Shown here: piece after piece, positions 37,865 through 47,784 of the stretch | Position numbering within the stretch: the stretch's first letter is position 1 | How the letters are laid out: every line of letters begins with the position of its first letter | DNA from: Frigoribacterium sp. ACAM 257 | GTDB lineage: Bacteria; Actinomycetota; Actinomycetes; Actinomycetales; Microbacteriaceae | DNA: 64,000 bases | Assembly (NCBI RefSeq): GCF_007954365.1 | Contig: NZ_VOLO01000001.1 | Coordinates: forward strand, 558,001 to 622,000 | Reading direction: 5' to 3' | The notes under the pieces: model-generated | What the model was told of the DNA's origin: nothing | The model's input: the letters and a program-made list of their open reading frames with translations, nothing else | Databases searched by the model: none | Position numbers and translations under genes: made by a program

Positions 37865-37977
37865 GGTGGCGACGCTACCCGGTCTCGAGGCCCGGCGTCC
37901 CGCCTCCTCGGGGGACGGCGCGAGATGGCCGGGCGGAGTCGCCGGGTGGCCGGCGGGTGAGATCGGTTGCCCCCCGG

Positions 37978-38190
37978 ACTGGGTGCATGTGAGCGCATGG
38001 AAAACCCTGTCGGCATTTCGGGGGACCCGGTAGCGTCGATCCCGTCAGCAGGCCAGCCGCCGCGGGACCCGAACCCCGCGAGCCCGGCGCCCGCGGACGG
38101 CGTCGTCGGACCCGAACCCCACGACGCGGCACTGCCCCGACACTCGTCACCCCGGACCGGACGCGCAAGGCTCGGCCCCAGGGCGACGTT
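37978..38190 (+). promoter_or_regulatory. Promoter plus ~180-nt leader of the SipW/TasA-like operon (element copy A)
   Basis: The 356-nt gap before 38221 holds a promoter with -35 CTGTCG (38007-38012), an 18-nt spacer and -10 TAGCGT (38031-38036), preceded by an ATG-N6-CAT half-palindrome (37987-37998). A GC-rich leader follows with a 13-nt direct repeat GGACCCGAACCCC at 38065-38077 and 38108-38120. The element from 37978 to about 38190 is homologous by eye to 40943-41140 (copy B). The leader is long enough for a structured regulatory RNA. The ~110 nt before 37978 next to the glgE start show nothing else I recognise. Confidence 0.6.
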
Positions 38191-38220
38191 CGACGCGCCT
38201 GGGCGCGGACAGGACAGATC

Positions 38221-38784
38221 ATGAACACCTTCGTCAAGAGCGCCGTCGCCGGCGCGGCCGGCGTCGCCCTCCTCCTCGGGGGCGCGGGCACCTTCGCCGT
38301 CTGGAACAGCAGCGCGAGCGCCTCGGCGGGCGTGCTGCAGACGGGCCAGCTCGCCCTCTCGACCGTGGCCGGGTCCGGCCAGTGGAAGGACCTGAAGACC
38401 GGGTCGGTGCTGAGCGCCGCCGAGCTCCCGTCGTACCGGATGATCCCCGGCACGCAGCTCGAGTACACGGTGCCCGTCACGGTGACGGCCACGGGGACCG
38501 GGCTGAAGGCCGTCTTCTCGTACGACCTCGGCGCCACGTCGAGCACGCTCACGAGCGTCGTCCCCGCCCTGACCGTGCAGAAGAGCCGCACCGACGCGGG
38601 CCTGCCGGCCGGCTTCACGGCCGTCAGCGGCAAGGCGAACTCCTTCTCCGTCACGCCGTCGGCCACGAGCACCGACGCCGTCGCGCGCCTCGGGATCACC
38701 GTGCCGACCGACGCCGACAACAGCACCCAGAACAAGACCCTCGACCTCAGCAAGGTCGTCTTCACGCTGACGCAGGTCGAGTAG
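38221..38784 (+). CDS. SipW-dependent alternate-signal exported protein (TasA/camelysin-like), first gene
   Basis: 187 residues. The N-terminus is a SipW-type signal: hydrophobic 8-23, then GTFAVWNSSASAS (23-35), followed by VLQTGQLALS resembling the start of mature TasA. The rest is a Ser/Thr/Val-rich beta-type domain (about 40-187) without cysteines. TasA-like proteins are cut by a SipW signal peptidase and assemble into extracellular fibres. Here the matching peptidase is three genes downstream in the same operon. ATG start with GGACAGGAC upstream. Fibre formation is inference; it may instead be a soluble surface protein. Confidence 0.82.
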   Translation: MNTFVKSAVAGAAGVALLLGGAGTFAVWNSSASASAGVLQTGQLALSTVAGSGQWKDLKTGSVLSAAELPSYRMIPGTQLEYTVPVTVTATGTGLKAVFSYDLGATSSTLTSVVPALTVQKSRTDAGLPAGFTAVSGKANSFSVTPSATSTDAVARLGITVPTDADNSTQNKTLDLSKVVFTLTQVE

Positions 38785-38798
38785 CGGGAGGCCCGTCC

Positions 38799-39404
38799 GT
38801 GCATCACAGCCCACGTCGCACCGCACGTCACGCCGCTCCGCGGCGCGGCGTGCTGCGGCGCGTGTGGACGGGCACGGCCGTGCTGGGCGGGGCCGTCGCG
38901 CTCGGGCTCGCCGCGACCGGCGGGTCGTACGCGCTCTGGAGCTCGTCCGCTCCCGGTCGGACGACCGGGATCGTGACCACCGGCACGGCCGCGCTCGCCG
39001 TGACGCAGCCGACCGGCCTGACCTCGACGGGCCTCCTTCCCGGCACGTCGGCCGTGGGCTCCTTCTCCCTCACGAATCGCGGGGTCGTTCCGTTGGCGGC
39101 GACGGTCACGACGACGGGGGCGCGGGGCATGTACGACGGCCCCGTATCCGGTGCGTCCCTGGACGAGCTCCAGCTGCGGGTGGCGGCCCGGCCAGCCGGC
39201 GGGACGTGCGCCTCGGCGCTCTCCGGGGCCGCCGCCGCCCGGCTGGTGGGGTTCCGCGCCCCGGACCTGCTGCCACGGCTCGAGCCAGGCGCCTCGGCGA
39301 CGATCTGCGTCGAGGTGCTGCTCGACGCCGACGCCCCGCAGTCCGTTCAGGGAGCCGTCGACAGCTGGTCGGTCCGCGTCGTCGGAACGCAGGTGGTGTC
39401 GTGA
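38799..39404 (+). CDS. SipW-dependent alternate-signal exported protein, second gene
   Basis: 201 residues from GTG 38799 (GGGAGG 8 nt upstream). Basic head (HHSPRRTARHAAPRRG), hydrophobic 24-41, then GSYALWSSSAPG (42-53), the SipW-type signal. The mature part begins with TTGTAALAVTQPTG and contains LLPGTSAVGSFSLTNRGVVPL, which matches the TasA/camelysin pattern of LxPG followed by NxG. Two cysteines (GGTCASAL, ATICVEVLLD) may form a disulfide. Its stop overlaps the next GTG (GTGTCGTGA), coupling translation. Confidence 0.8.
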   Translation: MHHSPRRTARHAAPRRGVLRRVWTGTAVLGGAVALGLAATGGSYALWSSSAPGRTTGIVTTGTAALAVTQPTGLTSTGLLPGTSAVGSFSLTNRGVVPLAATVTTTGARGMYDGPVSGASLDELQLRVAARPAGGTCASALSGAAAARLVGFRAPDLLPRLEPGASATICVEVLLDADAPQSVQGAVDSWSVRVVGTQVVS

Positions 39405-40324
39405 GCGGGCGCGTCGCGCGGCGACGTGCGCTCGGGCGCGGCGCCGTGCTCGTCGCCCTCGTCGTGGCCCTCGTGGGCACCGGGACGGGCACGGGCTGGG
39501 CTCTCTGGACCGCCACCGTCGACGCCGCCTCGCAGACGACGTTCGCCAAGGTCGACCTCGAGCTCGAGTCGTCGAGCCCCCGCGCCGTCGACTACACGGC
39601 CGTGGGCCAGTCCGTGACGACCGCGGTCACGATCTACAGCGGCGGCACGGTGCCGGCGGACTACCGGCTGTCGGTCGTGGTGGGGACGACGGGCGCCGTC
39701 TCGGCCGACCTGCCCGCTCGCGTCGACGTGCAGGCCTGGCCGGCGACCACCGCCTCCTGCACCTCGGCCGTCCCGCCGGACGCGATCGGCGGCACGTGGG
39801 CGTCGGCGCCGGTCGCGACGGGGACCGTGGCCGCCTCGAGCAGGGTGACCTGGTGCTATCGCTCGACCGTCTCCTCCTCGGCCCCCGACAAGGCCACGGT
39901 CAACCCGAGGTTCGAGGTCGTCGGCGGCTCGCACGGCTGGACCGACCGGGCCAGCATCCAGGACTTCTACCAGAACACCCGGTTCGCGAGCCCGGCGCCG
40001 ACGGCCCGTGCGCTCAGCTGTGGGACCACGGACACCGGCGACGGGACCTCGTTCGCGACGGTCTCGTGGGACGCCCCGCTCGACTCCGACCAGTGGGGCC
40101 TGTTCGTCGCCGGGCAGCGGGTGGGGAACACCGTGTCGGGCCAGGCACCGACGAAGGAGCACGTCGTGACGCGCGACCACGTGCCCGCCTCGCTCGTGCC
40201 CGACGGCCGTGTGACGGTCGACGTGCGGTCGGTCGCGGGCGCCGAGCCGGGACCGGTCGCCTGGACGGGGGCGGTCGTCGTCGGGCCCAACGCCCAGGGG
40301 CAGCGACAGGTGTCGTGCCCGTGA
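39401..40324 (+). CDS. SipW-dependent alternate-signal exported protein, third and largest gene
   Basis: 307 residues. Arginine-rich head, hydrophobic 14-28, then TGWALWTATVD (31-41) as alternate signal. The mature part has a TasA-like start (TFAKVDLELESSS, VGQSVTTAVTIYSGGTVPADY). An additional C-terminal domain (about 195-307) resembles a fibronectin-III/Ig-like fold in its pattern (ATVSWDAPLDSDQWGLFVAG, VTVDVRSVAGAEPG). It may be the adhesive or capping component, which is inference. Several cysteines. GTG start and stop both overlap the neighbouring genes. Confidence 0.78.
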   Translation: MSGRVARRRALGRGAVLVALVVALVGTGTGTGWALWTATVDAASQTTFAKVDLELESSSPRAVDYTAVGQSVTTAVTIYSGGTVPADYRLSVVVGTTGAVSADLPARVDVQAWPATTASCTSAVPPDAIGGTWASAPVATGTVAASSRVTWCYRSTVSSSAPDKATVNPRFEVVGGSHGWTDRASIQDFYQNTRFASPAPTARALSCGTTDTGDGTSFATVSWDAPLDSDQWGLFVAGQRVGNTVSGQAPTKEHVVTRDHVPASLVPDGRVTVDVRSVAGAEPGPVAWTGAVVVGPNAQGQRQVSCP

Positions 40325-40935
40325 GCGCGGATGCCGGGACAGCGGCCGGGGCTGGCGCCCCCGACGGTGGACGTGGCCTGCTCGGGGCGCTGCTCCTCGG
40401 CCTCAGCGTCGGCGTGCTGGGCCTCGTCGTCGGGCTCGCCGCTCTGCTCGTCGTCGTCCCGAAGGCCACGGGGTCGACGCCGCTCACCGTGCTGACGAGC
40501 TCGATGGAGCCGACCTTCCCGCCCGGCACGCTGCTCGTCGTGCGGCCCGTCGACACCGATCTGGTCGAGCCGGGCGACGTGCTGACGTACCAGGTCGAGT
40601 CCGGCGAGGCGGCGGTCGTCACCCACCGGGTGGTCGAGGTCGTGTCGTCGTCCGACGGCACGCGCTCGTTCGTGATGCGCGGCGACGCCAACGGCAGCGT
40701 CGACGCCGACCCGGTCATGCCCGTGCAGGTGAGGGGCGCCGTCTGGTACAGCCTGCCGCTCGTCGGCTGGGTCGCCCAGGCCGTGGGCGGCGAGGGTCGT
40801 GGCTGGGTCGCCACCGCCGTCGGCGTCGCCCTCTGCCTCTACTCGGTCGCGGCGCTCACCGTGGGGGTCCGGCGCAGGAGGCGCGCCAGGGCAGGCAGGA
40901 CGGGCCGCGGCCGGAGGACCGCCGGCGCGCGCTGA
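40321..40935 (+). CDS. SipW/ER-type signal peptidase I
   Basis: 204 residues. Membrane helix at about 19-45, catalytic Ser61 in LTSSMEPTFPPGT, the motif EPGDVLTYQ, His102 in VVTHRVVEV (histidine in place of the Lys of ordinary LepB, diagnostic of the archaeal/ER/SipW class), and Asp in VMRGDANGSVD. A second helix lies at 162-183 followed by a basic tail. Dedicated processing of the three upstream alternate-signal proteins is expected, as SipW does for TasA in Bacillus. GTG start overlaps the preceding stop (GTGA). No terminator directly follows. Confidence 0.9.
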   Translation: MSADAGTAAGAGAPDGGRGLLGALLLGLSVGVLGLVVGLAALLVVVPKATGSTPLTVLTSSMEPTFPPGTLLVVRPVDTDLVEPGDVLTYQVESGEAAVVTHRVVEVVSSSDGTRSFVMRGDANGSVDADPVMPVQVRGAVWYSLPLVGWVAQAVGGEGRGWVATAVGVALCLYSVAALTVGVRRRRRARAGRTGRGRRTAGAR

Positions 40936-40942
40936 CCCCTCA

Positions 40943-41140
40943 ACTGGGTGGATGCAGTTGCATCGAGATGCCTTGTCCGCCATCAGGGGGACCGGTAAAG
41001 TCGGACACGTCGACGCGGCCTGCCCGCCCGGGGTGCGATCCGCCCCGAGAGCCCGGCGCCCTCGACACGCTCGTCAGCACGACGGGCACCGTCCTGCCGT
41101 CACCCCGGTCGATCGCCGTGGGTGCCGCCCCAGGACGCTG
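40943..41140 (+). promoter_or_regulatory. Orphan second copy (B) of the SipW-operon promoter-leader element
   Basis: Aligned by eye with 37978-38190. Shared blocks include ACTGGGTG, ATG...GCAT, TGTC, GGGGGACC, GGTA..GTCG, GAGCCCGGCGCCC, ACGACG.GGCAC, CGTCACCCCGG and GCCCCAGG. The promoter has -35 TTGTCC (40973-40978), a 17-nt spacer and -10 TAAAGT (40996-41001), better than copy A. Upstream is a perfect palindrome GATGCA-GT-TGCATC (40951-40964). No plus-strand gene follows; the next gene (41325) is on the other strand. Confidence 0.6.
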
Positions 41141-41288
41141 CTGCAGCGCGCCCGGACCCGGCCCGAACCGGTCCGGTCGCCGGCAGCGGTCCGTCGTGCC
41201 CCGAGCGGACGGCACGCCTCCGTGCGCCCGTACCGCGCAGCACGGAGCCCCGCTCGGACCGCGCCGTGGCGCGGTCCGAGCGGGGCTC
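41008..41288 (+). ncRNA. Candidate orphan non-coding RNA from element copy B
   Basis: A transcript from the TAAAGT promoter would start near 41008 and end at the 19-21-bp hairpin 41245-41288, giving about 280 nt. It contains an 8-bp hairpin (CTCCGTGC/GCACGGAG, 41218-41247) just before the terminator. No ORF with a ribosome-binding site is apparent on the plus strand. Existence of the RNA is inferred from promoter, homology to a leader and terminator; no expression evidence is available. Confidence 0.4.
41245..41288. terminator. Strong bidirectional hairpin between the SipW operon region and the binding-protein gene
   Basis: Arms 41245-41263 and 41270-41288 are a perfect 19-bp repeat, extendable by 2 bp into the loop. 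On the minus strand it lies 37 nt after the binding-protein stop. Confidence 0.85.
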
Positions 41289-41324
41289 GTGGTCGCCCCC
41301 GTGAGGGGCGGCCGGTGCAGCTGG

Positions 41325-42998
41325 CTACTCGGTGAAGCCGACGATCGTCCAGTCGAGGTCCGACGCGCCGGCACGGGCGCCGTAGTTCGCGAGCGTCGGG
41401 CTCTGGGCCGAGATGAGCGGCTGCTGGATGATCGGCATCGAGTGCCCGATCTCCCAGATCGCCTCGTCGGCCTGGTTGTACAGGTCGGCCGCGGCGTCGG
41501 GGTCGCCCTCGGCCACCGCCTCGTCGAGCAGCGAGCTGATCTCGTCGCTCGAGACGCGGCCGTAGTTCTGGCCCTGCTCGTCCTGGTTGTAGATGCTGAC
41601 GCCCGACGCCTGGTAGCCGGTGCCGGCCCAGACGAAGATCGTCATGTCGTAGTTGCCGGGCGTGACGTTGTCCTCGAAGAAGGCGTCCGTGCCGACCGCG
41701 TTGATGTCGAGCTTGATGCCGACCGCGGTCAGCTGGCTCTGGATCACCTCGGCGAGCTGCTGCGACACAGGTGCCGACGAGGGGATGGTGATCGAGATGG
41801 CCAGCTGCTCGCCGTCCTTCGCACGGACGTCGCCGTCCATCTCCCAGCCCGCGTCGTCGAGGATCGCGCCAGCTTCCTCGACGTCGTAGTTCCCGGTCTC
41901 GCCCGCGTTGTCCTGGTACGCACCGTCGGTGCTGAGGTACAGGTGGTTGTTCAGCGTCGACACCTCGTAGGGCAGCGTGCCCGTGATGACCTTGCCGAGT
42001 GCGTCGCGGTCGACCGCGTGCTGGATCGCCTGGCGGACCGCCTCGTCGGCCAGCAGGCCCTTCGTGCTGAAGTCGACGTGGGTGTAGCGAGCCGAGGGGG
42101 CGGCACGGAGCTCGCTGCCGTCGGCGTCCTTGACCCGGTCGTACCGGTCCGAGGTGTTCGCGTAGACCTGGTCGATCTCGCCGTTCAGGTACGCGTCGAT
42201 GTCGGCGTCGCCGTCCAGGGCACGGAAGATCACCGTGTCGAGCTTGGGGGCGTCGCCCCACCAGTTCTCGTCGGGCACCATCGTGACGGTCTGGGCCGTC
42301 TGGTCGATCGCGTCGATCTTGTAGGGGCCGGCCGAGATCGGCACGGCGTCCACGTAGGCGGTGTTGAACGCGGTCGGGTCGTTGTAGATCTTCGCCGGGT
42401 AGAGCGGCGCGAACATCGACTTCCAGTCGGAGAAGGGCTCCGAGTACGTCACGACGACCTGCTTGTCGCTCGTGCCGGGCTCGACGCTCTCCATGCGGTC
42501 GGGGCCGAGGGTGCTGCCGACGAGGTACTCGGCGTTCGTGCCCTTGAGGGCCGTCCACCACGCCTGGAAGTCGGCGACCGTGATCGGGGTGCCGTCGTTC
42601 CACTGCGCGTCCGGGTTGATGTCGTAGGTGACGACGAGGGGGTCGTCGCTCGTGGCCTCCGCGCTCGTGACCAGGTCCTCGTCGATCTGCGGCACGCCCT
42701 CCTCGTCGATGCGGAAGGGCTGCGGCAGGATCGCGCTCTCGATCAGCGCGGCGTCGAGGAGCGCGCCGTCGAGCTGGCCGTAGTTCCACTGCGAGGGCAG
42801 CTGCGACAGCGGCAAGGTCAAGGTGCCTCCCTGCTCGACGTCGCCGGCCGCGGTCGCGTTGATGTCGCCGGTGGGGGACAGCTCGCCGTTCTTGGGGGCG
42901 GCGTCGCCGTCCTGCCCGCCTCCGCCGCTGCACGCCGTGACGACGAGAGCGAGTGCGGCGAGGCCCGCGACGACGCCGGCCTTCTTCGTGTTCTTCAT
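41325..42998 (-). CDS. Oligopeptide ABC transporter substrate-binding lipoprotein (SBP family 5)
   Basis: 557 residues. Lipoprotein signal: MKNTKKAGVVAGLAALALVV, then TAC with the lipidated Cys near 22 and a Gly-rich linker. The mature domain is a family-5 solute-binding protein (DppA/OppA type): VVTYDINPDAQWNDGTPITV, SAGPYKIDAI, AVRQAIQHAVDRDALGKVI, and ISITIPSSAPVSQQLAEVIQ. The frame is open to 43217, but ATG 42998 starts the signal peptide. A promoter TTCGCA-17 nt-TAGCGT (43139-43111, minus strand) fits. Divergent from its permease genes, so the 217-nt gap is a shared control region. Confidence 0.93.
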   Translation of the reverse strand: MKNTKKAGVVAGLAALALVVTACSGGGGQDGDAAPKNGELSPTGDINATAAGDVEQGGTLTLPLSQLPSQWNYGQLDGALLDAALIESAILPQPFRIDEEGVPQIDEDLVTSAEATSDDPLVVTYDINPDAQWNDGTPITVADFQAWWTALKGTNAEYLVGSTLGPDRMESVEPGTSDKQVVVTYSEPFSDWKSMFAPLYPAKIYNDPTAFNTAYVDAVPISAGPYKIDAIDQTAQTVTMVPDENWWGDAPKLDTVIFRALDGDADIDAYLNGEIDQVYANTSDRYDRVKDADGSELRAAPSARYTHVDFSTKGLLADEAVRQAIQHAVDRDALGKVITGTLPYEVSTLNNHLYLSTDGAYQDNAGETGNYDVEEAGAILDDAGWEMDGDVRAKDGEQLAISITIPSSAPVSQQLAEVIQSQLTAVGIKLDINAVGTDAFFEDNVTPGNYDMTIFVWAGTGYQASGVSIYNQDEQGQNYGRVSSDEISSLLDEAVAEGDPDAAADLYNQADEAIWEIGHSMPIIQQPLISAQSPTLANYGARAGASDLDWTIVGFTE

Positions 42999-43215
42999 GG
43001 CACTCCGAACTAGATGGTGTGAAAAACGCCGGTCACCCCAGTTGTCCGAGGTGCTGTCCCGCTCGGTGATCTCGAGCCGGGTCCCCCCTCGTCCGGGACC
43101 GACGAGTGCCACGCTACGGATCCGTGCACTCGATGCGAACTTTTCCGCCACTTCGTTACACGCCTGAAACGTCGTGGCACCGGTGGCCTCCGGGGTACGT
43201 CTATGTTGTTCTTCC

Positions 43216-44202
43216 ATGGCCCGCTATCTCGCGCGGCGGCTGGTGTACTACGTCGCTCTCGTCTTCCTCGCCACGTCGCTGACGTACTTCCTGGCGTCGG
43301 CGACGTTCACTCCCCGGTCCGCCTACGCCGAGCGCAACCCGCGGCCCACCGAGCAGGTGATCGACGCGAAGCTCGACTCGATCGGCGTCAACGACAAGGT
43401 GCCCGTGGTCGAGCGGTACGCCTCCTGGCTCGGCGGCGCCGTCACCGGCGACCTCGGCAGGACCATCCAGGACAAGCCGGTGGACACCGAGTTCTGGCCG
43501 CGTCTCGGGGTCAGCCTCCGCCTCCTGCTCGCGGGCTCCGTGATCGGCATCGTCCTCGCCATCGCCGTGGGCACCTGGAACGCGATCCGTCAGTACAAGC
43601 TGTCCGACCGGGTCTCCGCGATCCTCTCCTTCGTCCTCATCTCGACCCCGGTGTTCCTCTCCGCCGTGCTGCTGAAGATCGGCGCGACGCAGCTCAACAG
43701 CGTGCTCGGCTTCCAGCTGATCAGCTTCACGGGCGAGGCCACGCCGGGGCTCGGGGGCGGCTTCGCGACCGTCCTCGGCGACCGTGCGGTGCACCTCCTG
43801 CTGCCCACCATCTCGATCGCCGCGGGGCTGATCGCGATCTACAGCCGGTACCAGCGGTCGACGATGCTCGACGTGCTGCAGGCGGACTTCATCCGGACCG
43901 CCAGGGCGAAGGGCCTCCGGAGGCGCCCCGCCATCGTCAAGCACGGCCTGCGGACCGCATTGATCCCCATGACGACGCTCTTCGCCTTCGCGTTCCTCGG
44001 CGTGCTGACCGGCGCCACCTTCACCGAGAAGATCTTCGGCTGGAACGGCCTCGGCGCCTGGTTCATCGACGCCGTGCAGGGCAACGACGTGAACGTCGTC
44101 GTCGCGTACACGCTCTACAGCGCCGTCGTCGTGCTCTTCGCCGGCTTCGTCAGCGACGTGCTGAACGCCGTCCTCGACCCGCGCGTGCGCAGCCAGAAGT
44201 AA
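43216..44202 (+). CDS. Oligopeptide ABC transporter permease, DppB-like
   Basis: 328 residues, 6 membrane helices. N-terminal ARYLARRLVYYVALVFLATS, the long periplasmic segment typical of DppB/OppB (about 30-95), and the EAA loop ADFIRTARAKGLRRRPAIVKHGLRTALIP (about 215-243) that contacts the ATPase. ATG 43216 lies 8 nt after TATGTT (43202-43207), suggesting a leaderless transcript. First gene of permease-permease-ATPase, each 5-12 nt apart or overlapping. Confidence 0.92.
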   Translation: MARYLARRLVYYVALVFLATSLTYFLASATFTPRSAYAERNPRPTEQVIDAKLDSIGVNDKVPVVERYASWLGGAVTGDLGRTIQDKPVDTEFWPRLGVSLRLLLAGSVIGIVLAIAVGTWNAIRQYKLSDRVSAILSFVLISTPVFLSAVLLKIGATQLNSVLGFQLISFTGEATPGLGGGFATVLGDRAVHLLLPTISIAAGLIAIYSRYQRSTMLDVLQADFIRTARAKGLRRRPAIVKHGLRTALIPMTTLFAFAFLGVLTGATFTEKIFGWNGLGAWFIDAVQGNDVNVVVAYTLYSAVVVLFAGFVSDVLNAVLDPRVRSQK

Positions 44203-44213
44203 GGGGAGCCACC

Positions 44214-45292
44214 ATGACCAGGTTCAGTCCCGAGCTGCTCGACGGCGGCGCCGACGACGTGCTGCCCGCCACCCGAGAGGAGGCGGCGACCGGCTCTCCG
44301 AACCGCTTCGTGCTGACGATGCGGCGTCTCTTCTCGAATCGCGGCGCCACCGTCGGCCTCGTCGCCGTGCTGCTGCTGTTCGCCTTCGCGTTCCTCGGGC
44401 CGCTGGTGTCGCCGTGGGCCTACGACTACATCGACTACACGGCTCTCTCGTCGCCCCCGACCGCCGCGCACTGGTTCGGCACGAACAACATCGGGCAGGA
44501 CGTCTTCGCGCAGACTGCCCGCGGCATGCAGAAGTCGCTGCTCATCGGCCTGCTCGTCGCCCTGTTCTCGACCGCCATCGCCGGGTTCCTCGGCGCGATG
44601 GCCGGCTACTTCGGCGGCTGGGTCGACCGGGTCGTCATGATCTTCGTCGACCTGCTGCTCGTCCTGCCGTCCTTCCTGATCATCGCGATCCTGTCGCCGC
44701 GTCTCAAGCAGTTCGGCTGGTTGATCCTCGTCGCGCTGCTCGCCCTGTTCGGCTGGATGATCACGGCGCGCGTGGTGCGCTCGCTCACCCTCAGCATCAA
44801 GGAGCGGGAGTTCATCCGCGCTGCTCGCTACATGGGCATCGGCCACTTCACGATCATCACGCGGCACATCCTGCCGAACGTCGCGTCGTTCCTCGTCATC
44901 GACGCGACCATCGCGATCGGGGCCGCCGTGCTCACCGAGTCCGGGCTGTCGTACTTCGGCTTCGGCGTGCAGCCGCCCGACGTCTCGCTCGGCACCCTCA
45001 TCGCCCAGAACCAGAACGTCGCGACCACGAAGCCCTGGCTCTTCTTCTTCGCCGCAGGCGCGCTGATCGTCTTCGCCCTCGCCAGCAACCTGCTCGGCGA
45101 CGGACTGCGCGACGCGCTCGACCCCACCTCGACGGCGGGCCGCACCGGTCGCCGTCGTCGCCTGCGCGCGGGCGGCCGAGGACGAGGAGGCGCCGCCCCC
45201 GTCGGCCGTGCCGCCGCGCTGTCCGAGGACGCGGCCGCCGCGCCCGGCGCGACCGTCCCCACCGCCCGGACCCGACCCACGGGGGAGACCCG

Positions 45293-45296
<4 letters not shown>
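44214..45296 (+). CDS. Oligopeptide ABC transporter permease, DppC-like
   Basis: 360 residues. Cytoplasmic N-terminus 1-45, then 6 membrane helices. WFGTNNIGQDVFAQTARGMQKSLLIGL and the EAA loop REFIRAARYMGIGHFTIITRHILPN are DppC/OppC hallmarks, as is LTESGLSYFGFGVQPPDVSLGTLI. An unusual C-terminal tail (about 305-360), rich in Arg/Gly then Ala/Thr/Pro, extends past the normal end. ATG with AGGGGAG upstream. Overlaps the ATPase gene by 4 nt. Confidence 0.92.
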
Positions 45297-47413
<2,117 letters not shown>

Positions 47414-47422
47414 GAGGAGGCT

Positions 47423-47456
<34 letters not shown>

Positions 47457-47466
47457 TGGGGTCGGT

Positions 47467-47784
47467 TCAGCCTGCGGGCAGGCGGACGACGAGCACGACG
47501 ACGACGACGATCGCGAGGTTGAGCGCGACGGTCAGCCGGAACGACGACTGGAACGACCGCTTCCGCGTCTTGTGTCGCAGCCGTCGCTGCGCCACGATCG
47601 CGCCGGGCCAGCCTCCGGCGAGGCCGAGCGTCAGCAGCGTGCGCTCGGGCACCCGACGGGCCCCACGCCGCGCAGCCCGCTTGTCGAGCGCGTACGCGAG
47701 CACCGTCACGCCGTTGAGCGCGACCAGCGCCGCGACGACCGCCACGACGGCCCAGACGGTCGTCGAGGTCGTCGGGTCAGTCAC
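47467..47784 (-). CDS. DUF1294 family membrane protein
   Basis: 105 residues. Two or three membrane segments (about 8-31, 52-66 and 82-101), with the family block YALDKRAARRGARRVPERTL and LAGGWPGAIVAQRRLRHKTRKRSFQSSF. Function unknown. The GTG start (47784) overlaps the end of ybaK by 8 nt, so it is the third gene of glgX-ybaK-DUF1294. Some relatives have a cold-shock domain fused in front; this one does not. Confidence 0.85.
   Translation of the reverse strand: MTDPTTSTTVWAVVAVVAALVALNGVTVLAYALDKRAARRGARRVPERTLLTLGLAGGWPGAIVAQRRLRHKTRKRSFQSSFRLTVALNLAIVVVVVLVVRLPAG

Noticed and set aside
37978-41140. Possible c-di-AMP (ydaO-type) riboswitch in the duplicated leader
   Set aside because: GGGGGACC(C), a GGGGTGCGATCC stretch in copy B and CCCGAACC segments echo the ydaO consensus, but the order and the conserved GACAGCTAACC-type segment are missing, and GGGGGACC lies upstream of the predicted start site.
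40968-43013. 681-residue plus-strand open frame through the orphan RNA and opposite the binding-protein gene
   Set aside because: Its translation is low-complexity and antisense to a clear lipoprotein gene. It begins upstream of the predicted transcription start of copy B.
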